From assembly GCA_003952965.2 (NCBI GenBank), contig CM025850.1, positions 23,058,997 through 23,122,996 of the forward strand: 64,000 bases of DNA, written 5' to 3'. Position 1 is the stretch's first letter; every line of letters begins with the position of its first letter. The notes below the pieces were generated by a model. It ran no database searches and had not been told where the DNA came from. It saw only the letters and a program-made list of their open reading frames with translations. A program made the translations under genes and the position numbers. Shown in pieces: positions 11,001 to 24,133 of the stretch. The DNA is from Morella rubra (taxonomy: Eukaryota > Streptophyta > Magnoliopsida > Fagales > Myricaceae).

Positions 11001-13407
11001 CAGAGCGAGTCAAGTAACCACATGGCTTGGTGGACATTGACGAGGATGTCAATAGTTTAAAGGGAGGAGATTATAATATCCTAAATCCTTAATAGAATTG
11101 GAGAGAAGAAAGAAATGAGAAGTGAACTCTACAAGAGCTAAGTCTTCCATTAAAACCTTATTAAGTGATATTGGGCCTTATAATGATTTCTAGAACCTCA
11201 CAAGTATCCTCGGCTTGTACTTTTGAAGCCCAAGTGCAAATGTGACTAGCACTTCCTAGTGGACATGCATTTATCATCAGTCAGTCCCTATGAGAAGCTA
11301 CCACTTCTGCCAAAGAGTTTACCACAACAATCACGTACTGGAAGACCAACTTGAAAATAGATTTCCTCAAGCGAAACCTTGAAGCTCCCATTACTGGGAA
11401 ACAAGCTTGAAAATAGAATTTCCTACAATTTACAAACAAAAAGTTTAAGCTTGAAAGATCAGTATGCTACTGGATCTTAAAAACTGCATTAAACCCTAAT
11501 CTCATGGCATTAAATACAAGCATTATCTCAGATTTGGTCCCTCAAAGAAGAGATACAAACACATAACATTAAGGATGACAACATAACTTCTTCAAAATGG
11601 AGGGACTGAAATGCTAGAATAGACCACAAACAGATCACCTTCATATGCAAGTCATTAAACTACGAGTTCATGTATGTTATGAAACATTTCTTTGGTCTTT
11701 TTTTCTTCCTGAACTTGGAACCTTTCAAACAACTTGTATCTTATTATGCTTTACTTTTCCTTTCATATTTATCCCCTTGAACCTTTACTTTTCCTGCCTC
11801 ACTTAGCGTGCATAAGAGTGTCTAAGCCCTTTTGTTGTATAATCTGCTTCCTCATATTTTATAATTTCTTCTACAATTTGGTGCTGCTCACAAATGATTA
11901 TCTTAAGAGGTTTTCAAGAATGACTTTCATGCGCTTATCATTTTAGACAATCAGAGAAGGGCTGAAGGGAAGGATCTATCATGAATGACTCCCTAAGGAT
12001 CACTCTGTGGGCCACAAGTCTCACTAGACACAGAATTGAACCATTCATTTCAAACAAATAAAGGCCAGCTCTTATGGTGAACAGCAGAATTCAATGCATT
12101 CAGAAGTACGTTTAGCACATCATATTACGTGGGATGGCAGATGAACCTAAAAAGCATCTTGAAACCTCCCATGTAGAACTGGAGAAATGGGACACTGGAT
12201 GATGTAAGAATACCAACAAAGTGTCCAAAAACAAGACCAAACACAACCCTTATCAGATATTGGTTTTTAGTCACCTAATACATCTAGATTACAAGCGTTT
12301 CAGATGATGCATCCAGATAAGCTTAGCTTTCATTTTCATCCTCATGAACATGTGCTGCTCTGCAGTTAGAATCTGTAAAATGGATTCTCATAAGCATCCT
12401 CACCAATCATTGATTCGGAATTCCTCTCTTTTCTCCAGCCCTAATTACCTTAAACCACTTTGGTGCCACTATTGGCCGAATGAAATACCACAGATGACAT
12501 TTCTGCTCTAAAATAATGTATTGGAAAAGTAAATTAACTGCCAAATCCAAATACAAGCATTTGCTCTCAGAGCAGTGGGAAAGAAAAGTACAAAGGGACA
12601 AAAGCATAATGTACTGCTCTTCAAAGCATCAAAATTGCCTGAAGAACCTATTTGGTCACACAGGGACACATACTAGGATAGTTCAAATCAACTTAATCAC
12701 ACAAGCTATGTATTTAGTCAGTTATGGAGAGTATAGATACGCCACTGTGTTTTAGTCAAATTTGCCTTTGCGAACAAGGTAAGACAATGACTTAGAAAAA
12801 AAGAACACGCTAAGACAATAAGTTCGTATGCTTTGAATAGTGCATGCAGATGAATAATGCAAGCAGATATTCAAAATTGAAGTAGAACACTGAAGAGTCT
12901 GCCCCACCTAAAATAAACATAAAAGCAAGATAGCCACACGAGTGTGAAGATTCAAGATATCTACGGTCTACCTAATCGGAACTAACAAAATCAAGTACTA
13001 CATATGGTTATAATAAAAAACAAAAGCGACAGAGAAAAAAATAGCATCATCCCTTTTATTCATTTCAAGCTCGTTGTTAAGCTTTTCCTCATTACTTATC
13101 CTAATTTTTGAAAAAATGATTCAGCTCAACACACATAAAAAAAGAATAGCAGCAGAAATATACTTTAAAAATGAAAATACCCACTGTCTGGTCCTCCAAG
13201 TTGGGCGATGGCATCAACGAAACGGTCATGAAGGTCGGAAGTCCAGCGCAAACGTTGCTTCCCAGTTCCCCCAGAAGCAGCAGGCGACGAGTTTTTTACA
13301 GCAGATCCCCCCAATACTCCAGCACTCATCGCAAGCGGCTCACCGACTCCACCTTGACCTTTGTGCGGAACTAAGCTCGTCATCGAGAATTTCTTAGCGT
13401 GATACAT
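8019..13407 (-). CDS. PHL7: MYB-CC transcription factor, PHL7/UNE16 type
   Basis: Six coding exons can be modelled: 13407-13185, 9762-9686, 9579-9531, 9426-9369, 9251-9182 and 8429-8019. All have GT-AG borders and consistent phases, giving 295 aa. The start is MYHAKKFSMTSLVPHKGQG. Residues about 50-105 form the single GARP/MYB repeat: KQRLRWTSDLHDRFVDAIAQ, LGGPD, ATPKGVLRVMGVPG and LTIYHVKSHLQKYRLAKYLP, with the SHLQKYR signature split across exons 2 and 3. Residues about 140-180 form the MYB-CC coiled coil, with MQMEVQKRLHEQLEVQRQLQ and then IEAQGKYLQKIIEEQQK. The family acts in the nucleus and includes the phosphate-starvation regulators PHR1 and PHL1. This subgroup (PHL7, UNE16) is less well characterised. 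Intron 1 is 3.4 kb. The family is certain; the exact ortholog is probable. Confidence 0.92.
10354..10586. mobile_element. MITE in PHL7-type intron 1
   Basis: The left end GTGGTGCTGGCAAACATTCC pairs imperfectly with the right end TTTGCAAACACCAC. The sequence CTACA flanks both sides (10349-10353 and 10587-10591), which may be a target duplication. The interior is pyrimidine-rich and non-coding. The ends resemble the GGTGTTTGGCAAACA type of short plant DNA transposon, so the superfamily is not settled. Confidence 0.5.
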
Positions 13408-14100
13408 GTTCCAACTAAATAACTACCTAAGTTGACTACACCTCGCATAGAGATCCAGAAACAACCATCAGACACATCCGAGGCGGAATTAAAGATGAAT
13501 TTCACACAAACAACAAGAGAAAAGAAACTATACCGTTATTTTACCTGGCCAGAAGGCTAGAAGCACAGAAGCAAACGAGAGGCTCCAACACTTGAGGTAC
13601 CATGAGCCAATTTTACTTTTGGTAATCCCGGATAGAATAAATTGATACACCGAGAGACAGATGAGGGAGAGAGAGAGATTTGTATCAGGCCGGTAGATCG
13701 GCTTGCAGAGGGCGGAAGAGGTACAGCGGATTGGGAAAACGGTGCGCTTAGAGCGTTGAAAGGCCAACGTCAAACGCAGGGTTGGGAAACCGATTTGATA
13801 TGTACGGAAACGGAACGGGGCAAAGTACGAGACGTCTCTGCCGCAGGGAGGCAAAGGCAATCAAATAGACGAGAAAATCGGAATTGGGAATTGAGAGATT
13901 CTTCGGGAAATAAATGGAGGACCTGGGATTCGTTTTTTTTTTTTGGGTTGTGAGACAGAGATAGGCTCTGAAAGAGGTGAGAGGAATTTGAGAGCGACGT
14001 AAAAAACATAGAAAGAGAGAGAGTGAGTGGGCAGTGCATGAATGGAACTAGTCAGCTGAGGTTGACTAGCAAAGTGTAAAGATAAAGATACTCGTGGGGG
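13408..14100 (-). promoter_or_regulatory. Leader and core promoter region of the PHL7-type gene
   Basis: Read on the minus strand, the stretch upstream of the start at 13407 is rich in CT repeats (near 13660-13680 and 14010-14025), as is common in plant leaders and core promoters. An inverted pair, CTAGTCA (14048-14054) and TGACTAG (14063-14069), each with a TGAC/GTCA core, lies about 640 bases upstream of the start codon. No clear TATA box could be assigned, and the transcription start is unknown. Confidence 0.35.
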
Positions 14101-14199
14101 TCGTGTTATATGCAGAATACAAGAAGGAAGTGAAGCATGTACTGAATAATTTATGTAGTCGTGTGGTTCCTGTGATGATTGGGGTCCCACCACGCAGTC

Positions 14200-17100
14200 T
14201 TGTGATCAGATTCCCTTTGTTGTTTTTAGTATCGTATCTTTTGACCCTGACTCATATTCCATTCCATTTTTAATCTCTCTCTCCTTGTTTTTACATCTAC
14301 TTAGAACTTCTCCATGCAATTCAAACTTTTATTTCTTATTATTGATTTAAATTTATTTTACCCTCGCTACATATATCTATATTTTTTAAGAAAAAATTTA
14401 TCAAATTTTAACTTTATTAATAATAAGAGTATATATTGGCTTATAAGGATTTTTTTCTTTTATCCTACTAAATCTACAACACTAATAATACTAATCATTA
14501 CGATTAATATATATAATTTTTCTAAATTATTAGAAATATAAAGTTGCAATCTGATCAACGCAGTATTAGTGATAATTAAATTATACAGATCTTAAGAACC
14601 TAAGAAAAATCTTGAGTAATGAATAAGAGTAAGAAGTAATTCATAGAATAGAAACATTAAGGGGTTTTAAAGAAATGCTTAATATTATAGTAGATAAATG
14701 GGTTTCTGATAATTAATATTTAAATAAAAGATGAAGTAACAAATTTACTTTTAAAATTTAAAAAGTTAATATAAGTTATACAATCAAGGGGAAATAAATA
14801 AGAAGAAATATTAAAGAAGTGAAATATGAAAAATGAATAATGAAAATTAATTTAAGTGGAAGAAGTAAAAAGGTCGAAGAGATGTGGGAAGGAGAAAGGA
14901 TGTAGAGGGTGTAAGTGTGAAAAGGAAAAAATAAAAGAAGAAAGTATAGTGAAAAGAAGGATTAGAAACAAGCGTAAAAGAAAAAAGATGTGAGGAAAAG
15001 TAAAGGAATGAGGACTGAGTAAGACGACGTTGGGGAATGTAGGGCAGTGAGACACAACCCATTATAGAGATGGTAAGGTGAGGTGGAGAATGGAGGTCAG
15101 AAAGACGTACACATTAAAATGACGGGAGTGTGGTTAGATAACCTTAGGACCCTTTTCAGTATCTGAAAAAGTTTTGCTGAAATTTAAGTTTTTTCCTTAG
15201 AATAAAATGATGTATACTAAATTAGAAAATCGGACAACTGAATCGTATTTAGCAACTGTATGAAAGATTGTCCAGCGTTGGTTAATTAAAAAAAGTCACA
15301 AAACACAACTGATTTAGTGCAACTTTATAAGAAAATTTCATCGACTTTGCAAATTACATTTAATTTTCCAATAATTTACTAAACAAATTTATTTAAAACA
15401 ATCTCAATTCAATATTAAATATTGTAAATAAAAGTAAGATGACGAGTAAAATTATGACGTAGCATTTAGAACAATAATTTATAAGATTCTACATCATATA
15501 CGTATGACAACATCTGTCTTTTTTAAACAACTTATAATATATCTATATATTTATTAAATCATGATTTTAATTGTTCAAATATTATATTTTTATTAATTTA
15601 CATTAACTGTTCTATTCTTTTACTACCTACACTCTGCGACCTATACTATTCTAGTTTTGCTTTACATTTGATTTATTTTAAAAGCAAAAAAAGACTCCCT
15701 GACGAACAAGAAAAGTGAAATTAATAATCATTATGGTGAATACGATTAGTTTAAAGGGAAAAAAGTTGCGTACATGTTTAATGAAAATGAGAAGAATAAA
15801 GAAACAATATAATACCTATCTACACATCAGTTAATTGGATCTATAAATTGTCCGTAAAATAATACATATAATTGTACACACATATATGACTTTAGGATTA
15901 GAATATAAGAAAGAAATTTATAATTATGGCTCTACTTTTTGCCAGTCATAAATTTTTTTTGTTTTTTTTTAAAAAATTATATAGGAGTCAGAGAAATTAA
16001 ACTAAAATACAAAGATTAAATTAATTGTATTATTTGTGTTAATGTATTGATATATTGATACAAAGAAAGGTAAAAATTTAGATGGTGTTTATTGTTATTA
16101 AAATAAAATAATTAGAAAATAATTTATGAATTAAATGAGATTATAGAATATAAAGTTAGATAAAAAATTTATAATTCATAAGTATTTAAAATAAACACAT
16201 GAATAAATTAAAAAAAGAAAAGAAAAGCTAGTTGTATGCAAGCTGTAGAAATGACAATACTACAAGTTCGTAGGAATGGATTGGAAATACAATAATAAAA
16301 GATAAAATCAAGATAATAAAAATTAGATTAACCCAAGTTAACAATTTTAAAATCATATTAAAAAACAAGATGCCAATGATCCTCTTTTATCGTTAATATA
16401 TAAATCGGCAATTAAAGTAGTGAAAGAAAAGTGAAGATTTTAAGCATTTTGTTTAGACGGGAACAGTTAAATGTTAAATAATCTAAATTCTTATGATGAA
16501 AGTGTAAGTATTGATATACTTAGAGAATGGAAACATTCTTTATAATGATTAGATTTTATAATAATTATTTGATGTAGAAAGAGAAAGCTATGTATCATTG
16601 TCTGTTGATAGGGGAATAGATTGTTATATGGTATAAAGAGAATTAAAATGAAAGAAATAGAATTAAAAATTCTAATATATCTGGAGAGAAACAATTTAAA
16701 TTAGAAATTGAAAAATGATTATTGTATAGTTGAATTTTTAATGGAAAAACTAAGAGTAGAATATAGCTTCAAGAAAAGAATATAAATTTAAACAAAAAAA
16801 AAAAAGAAAGTTAAGAAGAAAGGTGGATTAGGGTGGAGCATGTCAATGTGAAGATAATAAAATGAAAAGGAAGATTTGAAGATGTATTGGAAAATGGAAG
16901 TGGAACATGAGAAAAGAAAATGGTAGCCAAAAGGGAACAAAAATAGCTTAATAGGAAAAAATGTAGGAAAGAAGGCTTGAAAGGATAAAAAGGTCAAGAA
17001 GGAGAAAGGAGGAGAAAAAAAAAAGAGGAAAGAAGAAAAGAAAAAAACAGAAAGGAAAGAAATAAGGGAAAATAAGAAGAGAATAGGGAGCAGCGTCTGT

Positions 17101-20100
17101 TACTATTAATATTTTTTTTTATTAAAGTTATGACTTTTGTTAGTTTTATTTATTTTTATTTAATTTAATAAGTTATATATAAATAAAATTTATATTTAAT
17201 AATCTATAAATGTACATTGAAGCACGCATATAACACATAGATTGTGAAGCCACATCAAAATTTGATTAAGAACTAAGAACACAGAGACAACTGTAGATAT
17301 ATGGGCGGCAAAGGGAAAGTGACAGAAGAAACGACAAGAATGGGGGAGAAGATAGAGGGAAAAACAAAAAAATGAAAAGTGAAAAAACTGATGAAATTCT
17401 TAATTATAACTAATCCATAGAACTCAACAAAAAGTAATATATGGTTATTCTAAAGAAGAATAACCCGAAATATTTGTCTAAGAAACATCTCGATATATTT
17501 GAAGAAGTCAACCAGAATGTAATAGATGGAAGTATGAGTAGAATGGATATTATAGTTGAGAATTGTAAGCTACATTTAGACACTAATTATAATAGACAGA
17601 TTACTCACTCTTTATTAGAGAGATTCTATGATTTCTTTAATATATTACCTTCTCATGTAATGTATTAATATAAGAGGTATACTACAAGCTTTTAAAACAT
17701 AGTATTTCAGAAGAAAATATAATCAATACACACAAATACATATATCTTATAGTATTTCTATATGATAGTGTAGTCATAAGCCAGTTTTACTCTAGACCCA
17801 TAACGCTATCAATGACGAGATAATCCTCGCTAATCAGCAATCGTATAGAGGAGTTAAGAATACAACTCGAGTTGAAATCTGATACCAGCTATGTGAGACA
17901 AGTGCAACTTTCTCGCCGATTGCATCAAATAGTGGACCAAAACCAATTGTTCAATTTACTAGAACTCAGGGACGAGATGAAGACATGAACTGAAATGTGT
18001 GAAAAAAGTATTTTTTTATAGTGTGTAATGAATGCGTGTTTCAATTATATGAAGCTACAAGTGAAATCGTTTTGGTCCAAAGGGAAGGGAAGAGTTATCA
18101 CTTAAGGTTAATCTTGGATTATCAGAGCCGAGAACTAAAGTCAGTCCACCAATCTCGTGATTGAAGCTACCTTTACATTATGCTAGAACACATGATTTAA
18201 CGAAAGGAAGTCAATTATATAATATCGAAGTTAAGATTGATCCGCAAATGGCAAATGTGATACTCCTGAAACGCTTCATCATGAAATAAGTTTAATCGTT
18301 AAGTATGATCTGAACTACAAAAGACTTGTCTTAAGATAGATCGAACACGTTTTGGTAAACATATGACGTACTCTAGATGTGAATAACTCATATCTTAAAA
18401 CTCATCTAATCAATCATCATATACCCAGAAGAATTGAACAATACTCAAAAATGTTATAGTTAGCAAGGCAACTCGAATCATAAAGCTATCAATGAAGAGT
18501 TTAAGGTAATGTTTCGAATTATGGGGTGAGAAAATCTTTATGCGAGGCAAGAATAAACAAGAACGAAAAAGGAGAGTAAGTGCTAATTGCAATGTTTTGC
18601 GTAAAATGACACAATATAATAAAAATAAATGATCTAACTATTTGTACATGTGGTACAAGGTTGAAAGGCTGAAAATAGACTATGATAATATAGCAACAGT
18701 ATTATAAATATCGTTAAAGATCCATTGCTAAGGACACTACATATTCTTAAATAAGTCTAGAAAAGAACGAACAGTTAAAGATCATAAATACTCTATCGAT
18801 CATAACCTCTAATGACAGCTTTCAACTGCGCAGAGTATTTAATCATTATTAGCTATGATATATGGCTAGTGAAGAATAACTCTGCTCCAAATATATGCTG
18901 ACATAGAGAATATGATCTACTGAAGGCTGAGTGGTGTACCTGAGAAGTCATAGTCCTTATTAATATCTTAAAGGATACCAATATGATTTCAGGTTCCAGA
19001 CAGCAACATAAGGGAATAGATAATCCAAATCTGAGTGAGGTATTCATTAGCGTTCCGCCTAATATATCTGGACATACATAAGAGACACTAATGCTTGGAG
19101 GATACGATGAGTAATTCCGACGGAGTAAAAAAAACTCAATAAAGACAGTAGGTAAATTTGCGAAAAAATCAAGATGTGCTACCAAGCTAATCCTAAGATT
19201 CATCTAGGAAAATAAAATCACTTGTAGTAAACTCACTTCAGGTGAAGAGAAAACTAACACCTCATTAACGCAAATAAGCGAATAAAATTCCATAAATCAG
19301 AATTAACTGTTTAAACTAACTATACATTTAAATAAATAACTTTATACTATACACTTACACTAAATCTATCTCCATTCAGTCATCCCATAATAATAATTTA
19401 TATAATCTCTAGTAATCTGAAGAATTCTTAGTCAACATCAAAATATTTTTTTAAGTCGCTTTAAGTACCTCCACAATCAAGGATATTCCGTGGTATCATA
19501 TTACTCAAGCGCTATTTTAATCATTCGATGAACTGATATCATTACATAACTACATCTCAACAAATTACATAATCTCACACTGTGAGCATTATGTCAATAC
19601 ATACTTAAAAGTAAAAATGACATATATAAAATCACAATCTTACAATCTGTTTGCTATAGGCTTAAATAAAGGGAAGTCATAACGAATCTCTGAATGACCG
19701 ACTCTCTACCTACATTAGCTCTCACGATCTGTACTGCATTTGATAACTAATTCACATATAGGACATAAAGTATTCAACTAATAAATCATATACGGTTTGA
19801 AGCTAAATTTAATCTTTCCTTGTGAACATTCACAGCTGTTGTTTCAGGACCTATCATCGGTAGGATCGATAGTATACGAAAACAGTATTATATATGAACT
19901 AGAACTCAAGAAGGTCAGAGACTTACTACTTTGTGAGAGGCTGAAGTGAAGTGATAGAAATTGTAGTGAAGTGAGACAGAGCAAGCAGGTGAATTAGTGA
20001 CTCTACATCTTCCCTAGAAATACTGAAAATTAATTGTTATATGAGCATATTAAGTGAAAGATGGAGTAATTTCCACAATTACTCAATATTTTGTATTATG

Positions 20101-20270
20101 TTATGCTTCACTATTAATATATTATACAAATACAACCGATCCTTTGGAATTCTAATGTGAAAATCTGTGGAGACATTACAAAAACAATCAACCTTACTCT
20201 CATTCCCCCACAAACCAAATACATATACCTCCAGCCAACTCACAGATGATATCATGAGTGTAAATTTATG
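14200..20270. other. AT-rich, gene-poor block with purine-skewed segments
   Basis: Six kilobases carry no protein family I can recognise. The segments 14.8-15.05 kb and 16.8-17.1 kb are strongly A+G rich on the plus strand, with long runs of GAAG and AAAG. The longest open frames (for example 17441-17668 and 19203-18853) match nothing I know and look like chance. A TTGG..ATCAGAGCC stretch near 18111-18127 resembles a plant retroelement initiator-tRNA site with an insertion, but no gag-like coding follows. It is probably a graveyard of decayed repeats. Confidence 0.45.
16082..16200. mobile_element. Short AT-rich MITE (119 bp)
   Basis: ATGGTGTTTATT at the left end is inverted at the right end as AATAAACACAT. 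The arms continue imperfectly inward and the interior is almost entirely A and T. This is the common plant pattern of GGTGTTTATT-ended MITEs. No convincing target duplication was found. Confidence 0.45.
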
Positions 20271-20279
20271 CGGTCCATT

Positions 20280-23200
20280 CTATTCGCTATTTTTACATAA
20301 TTATAATGTAATTACGATCACTTGTAAAATTTGGTTTGCTTAATTTTATAAATTGAACGATCGATATACTCTAGTTATGGGAGATATTCTCTTGAAAGAA
20401 AAAACTTTTATTTGATAGATAGTATCTGCGTGTTTAATCATATATTCACTTCCATGTCAAATTCATTCTAATTCCATAATTGCCGCATCCAAATCTTGCG
20501 CACTAATAATGGCACAGAATACTTCAATGTTATCTTGGGGATTATCTTCAAAAACATGAGATGATTCACCAAAGTTCATGCGTCGACACTCCCCAACAAA
20601 ATGGAGTTGCCTAACGCAAAAATCGCCACCTCCTTGAGGTTGCTCATGCCTTGATGTTTACTACAAACATGTCAAAAATGTTTTGAGGTGATGCAATTTT
20701 GACATCTACCTACCTCATTAATAGAATGCCAAGCTATGTTCTCTCTTCCGAGACACCTCTCCAAAAATTCCAAAATTGTTTCCCTACCTCGCATCTCTGC
20801 TCGAGTCTCCCTTTCAAAGTGTTTGGTTGTACTACCTTTGTTCATGTTCAGTCCCATCATTGCAGCAAGTTGGATCCTAGAGCTTTTAAGTGTGTTTTCA
20901 TTGGGTACTCTTTGCAAGTCCAAGGATTAAGGCAACCCAAGAGAGAGGTGAATTGAGTTTCTAAACTTATTCGTTTTAACAACCCCCAAAATCGTGTTTG
21001 CAAAATAAAGACTAATTTAGCACAAGTATATGATGCGATAAGAAATAAGTGCTAAATGTAAAGAGTAGGGTTTAGAGAAGAAAACACGAGATTTTTAGGT
21101 GGTTTGGCAAACCCGCCTACATCCACCCCTCAAGCTCCTTCACCGAGCCTTGAGGTTTTTTCACTATCTTCAAATAGTGTACACTCTAGCTTCCGGTGTG
21201 CTAGAGAACACAAGTGCTTTCCGGGCTCAACATTCAAACCAAAGTGATTTTCGAGCTCACCACTCACAACCCAACCAAGCTTGAGATATACCCTCTATAA
21301 GCTTTTTCTTTAGTGAACAACCTCACTAAAGGAATCACCTCTTTTGGATATGAAGTTTGAAGAATAAACTCTCTCAAAGATTGTATATGAAATTGGAAAT
21401 CTCTATTTCTTGATTCACATAAAGACAAGGATATGAAAGTGTTTTTTGTGTGGATGATATGAGAAATATATAATAAGAAGGTTTAAGATATTTTTTAAAC
21501 TATGTAAAATGATATGTGTTCGTTCTCTCTTGTTTTGAGACCATAGGAAGGTCTTTATATAGGCCACTTGAGAAAACTAACCGTTATGAATTTTACTTGA
21601 AGGTCGAGCATTCAGGTACGTTACCCGGTCCTATTTTCGGGCTCACGGGATTCTATTTCAATCACTAGGACTGGTCGCGCCACAGCGGTCGAAGTCGTGA
21701 CCTCTTACTTGACTGATTTGGTTATTTAAAACATGATTTTGCTCATTTTGAAAACCCATTTTGACTAATCAGGTAGTTATTAACAGTTTGGGATTGATTG
21801 AGGTGTTTGAACCTTAAAAACTATTTGATCTTTAAACAAGGGTAAATGGTTTTATCTTTTTGAAAGTTGCAAGTGGTACGACCTTCAATATCTTGTCAAA
21901 GTGAAACTAGCGTTTACAGGATTTACCTATGGTCTTGATCTTGTTTTTTGAGCTCTTGCTTTCTTGATTTCAATTCTCTTGTTTTTGGCTCTTTATAAAA
22001 TGTCTTTGTCTTTGAAAATATCAATTTTGTATTATCCAGTTTTGAAATCATTCCTACGATTGGCAAAACCAACTCTCCTATTAAAGCTACAACTTATACA
22101 TACCAAAGTATTTGTTAGCTTGACGTTTACATTTTTTAAAATCTTATACTTCTAACCTCTTTCAAGGGACTCTTGAGTCGGAGCGAAGCTCAATTTTGTG
22201 CCTTCCATAGTCTCTTTCTCTTTCTGATATTGAGTCTCAACTATGCCATCTAAAGAAGAAATGGACTTTGGCTGATGTGACAATTAAAAATGCAGGAGTT
22301 ACAATTGTTTCTAGGAAGCCATCGGTTACAGGCATTTCCTGGCCAAGAAGTGAACTGATATGCTTAAGTCTCTGGTTCTTCCAATTCCGGTAAGTTGGAT
22401 CTCTTGTACTAACTTACCATTGCTATTAGAACAATTCGGTATTATCTTTTCCATTCCTCTTAACATTCATATATTATAATGTCTTATCCTACAACGGTTT
22501 GTGCTTTCTACTTATAACTTGTAGTGTAGATTCCAAGGATATATTAAGAGGCCTTGAGGTTCCAATGGGAATATGTAATGGGGAAATGAGTGTTGACAAT
22601 GAACTTGGCTGGTATGGATTTACTGAGAGGAAGAACTTGTTTGCAATAGGTTTCCTTTGAAATATAATGTGGACTGGGACGACCTAGAACGGTACAAAGT
22701 CGGCTTGTTACAAAGTGTATCCAGCCCATGCATTGACTAACCATAACCTTTTCACTGTGGCAAAGTTGAATAATTTTGATTCTTTGTCTTCAGTACTAAA
22801 TGTGGTTGTAATACTCAAGAAGTCTTTGTGGGCTGAAATAGTCGCCTAGGCTGTTGATAGGTCTCGTGTAAAGAAAAGAGGGAATTCAACGCTATCACAG
22901 GGGTTAGTCGGACCCATTTATGTCTCTTCACAATTGAGTGGGGGAAGGCGATTCATATTTGTCTATGGAGAATGAAGAAAGTTAGTCTAACAACAAATTT
23001 TGAAGCCAAAGATTTGGTGAAAATTGCCATATTTTTTTGGGAATGGAAATGTTAGATCAAAGGGGTATTAGTGTCCTCTCACGGGCTTTTCTTATCTTTT
23101 ATGAGCATTGGGATGCTTGGATGTAAAACTAGGAGTACAACTTGGTAGGAGAAATAGAAATGCTGGAACCCGTTGGAAATTATCAGACCTAGTCGCAAAG

Positions 23201-24000
23201 CTAATCGTACTTCACCAATTAGACCTGGAATTAATTTGCGTAAGCTGTGGGAGCACCAATGCTTCACATCGGGTTCACTAGAACGCTATTTACAACATCC
23301 TTTAGTATTCTCAAGGTCTTGGGGGCTTTTTTCAGATATGAAGCAGGCAGTAGATCTTAAGATGCTAATTGGGCAGTCAAGGAGAATAGACGGTTATACT
23401 GGAGTTATTGATTATGTATGGAGTAATCTGTGGACTTGGGAGTAAGAAACAAAATTATATGGCCAAAGCGTCGCTGCAAGCTAAGTTTTAGAGCTGTGTG
23501 ACAAGGATATGTGAAGCGATCTTTGGGCTAGAGACTGTTAGAGAACTCACATCACTATTATACCTTCCATACAAGACTTATGACATTAAAAAGTCGCGTT
23601 CACCATCTCTCTATCTTTATCTTGACCAGCTGTAGGAAGTGGACACCATTTTATCAAGGGAAGTGGAAGGTGGAATATTGTACAACTAAGTTTCTACTAA
23701 ATAGCACTGCAGACATTCAAAAGGGTTGTCCGGTGAATTTCGACTATTCATTGAAGTGACAAATGCATAGATACATGACTTAGGGGGGTGTCAATCTTGA
23801 TTAATGTGGTGATTATGGAGATAATTGACATTGGATCATTTAGACTTTTTGCAGTTCCCCTCTTAATTAGAAGTTATCTTTTCTTTTATTTACCTTGATT
23901 GTATTATAATTAAAGAACACAACTCGTACAGAATCAATTATTCAATACAGAAAACATTATTCTATTTTCTTGTCAATTCTGAAATCGTGTTGTTTTTAAT
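20280..24000 (+). mobile_element. Ty1/copia retrotransposon fossil (integrase to 3' LTR)
   Basis: On the plus strand, copia integrase-core similarity runs from about 20480 to 20910 (motifs such as DTPQQNGV and TYLINRMPS). Reverse transcriptase similarity lies about 22660-22790 and RNase H similarity about 23340-23540. A polypurine tract, AGGGGGGTG, at 23782-23790 is followed by a likely 3' LTR beginning TGTCAATC at 23789. The LTR end near 24000 is a guess, and no 5' LTR or clear gag was found. The element is very old, with many breaks throughout. It is interrupted by the solo LTR at 20912-22071. Confidence 0.75.
20912..22071 (-). repeat. Solo LTR copy 1, SIRE-like copia family, nested in a copia fossil
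   Basis: This 1160-bp sequence belongs to the same LTR family as copies at 36146, 44838 and 50001. In LTR sense it is on the minus strand: it starts near 22071 and ends near 20912, with the family's AATTCACC..CTCTTGGGTTGCC type 3' end. Target duplication ACTCT flanks it (20907-20911 and 22072-22076). It landed inside the integrase part of the copia fossil, whose similarity resumes on the far side. It is the most diverged of the four copies. Confidence 0.85.
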
Positions 24001-24133
24001 TCATAAAAATACAATGTCTTTAATTTTCCTTGATTCACACCATTTAGTTTGCATTGAACATTCTTAGTCTTACTATTCTCTCCATAAAAAGTTAACAGAT
24101 GCCAAGTCCCAATAATGAATGCAATGTTTTTTT

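Noticed and set aside
17441-17668. 75-residue open frame with normal-looking composition
   Set aside because: No family resemblance, and isolated in decayed AT-rich sequence; most likely chance.
18111-18127. Primer-binding-site-like word of a plant retroelement
   Set aside because: It has an insertion within it, no LTR ends next to it and no gag coding after it. The distance to the copia 3' end would fit, but this alone does not support a 5' end there.
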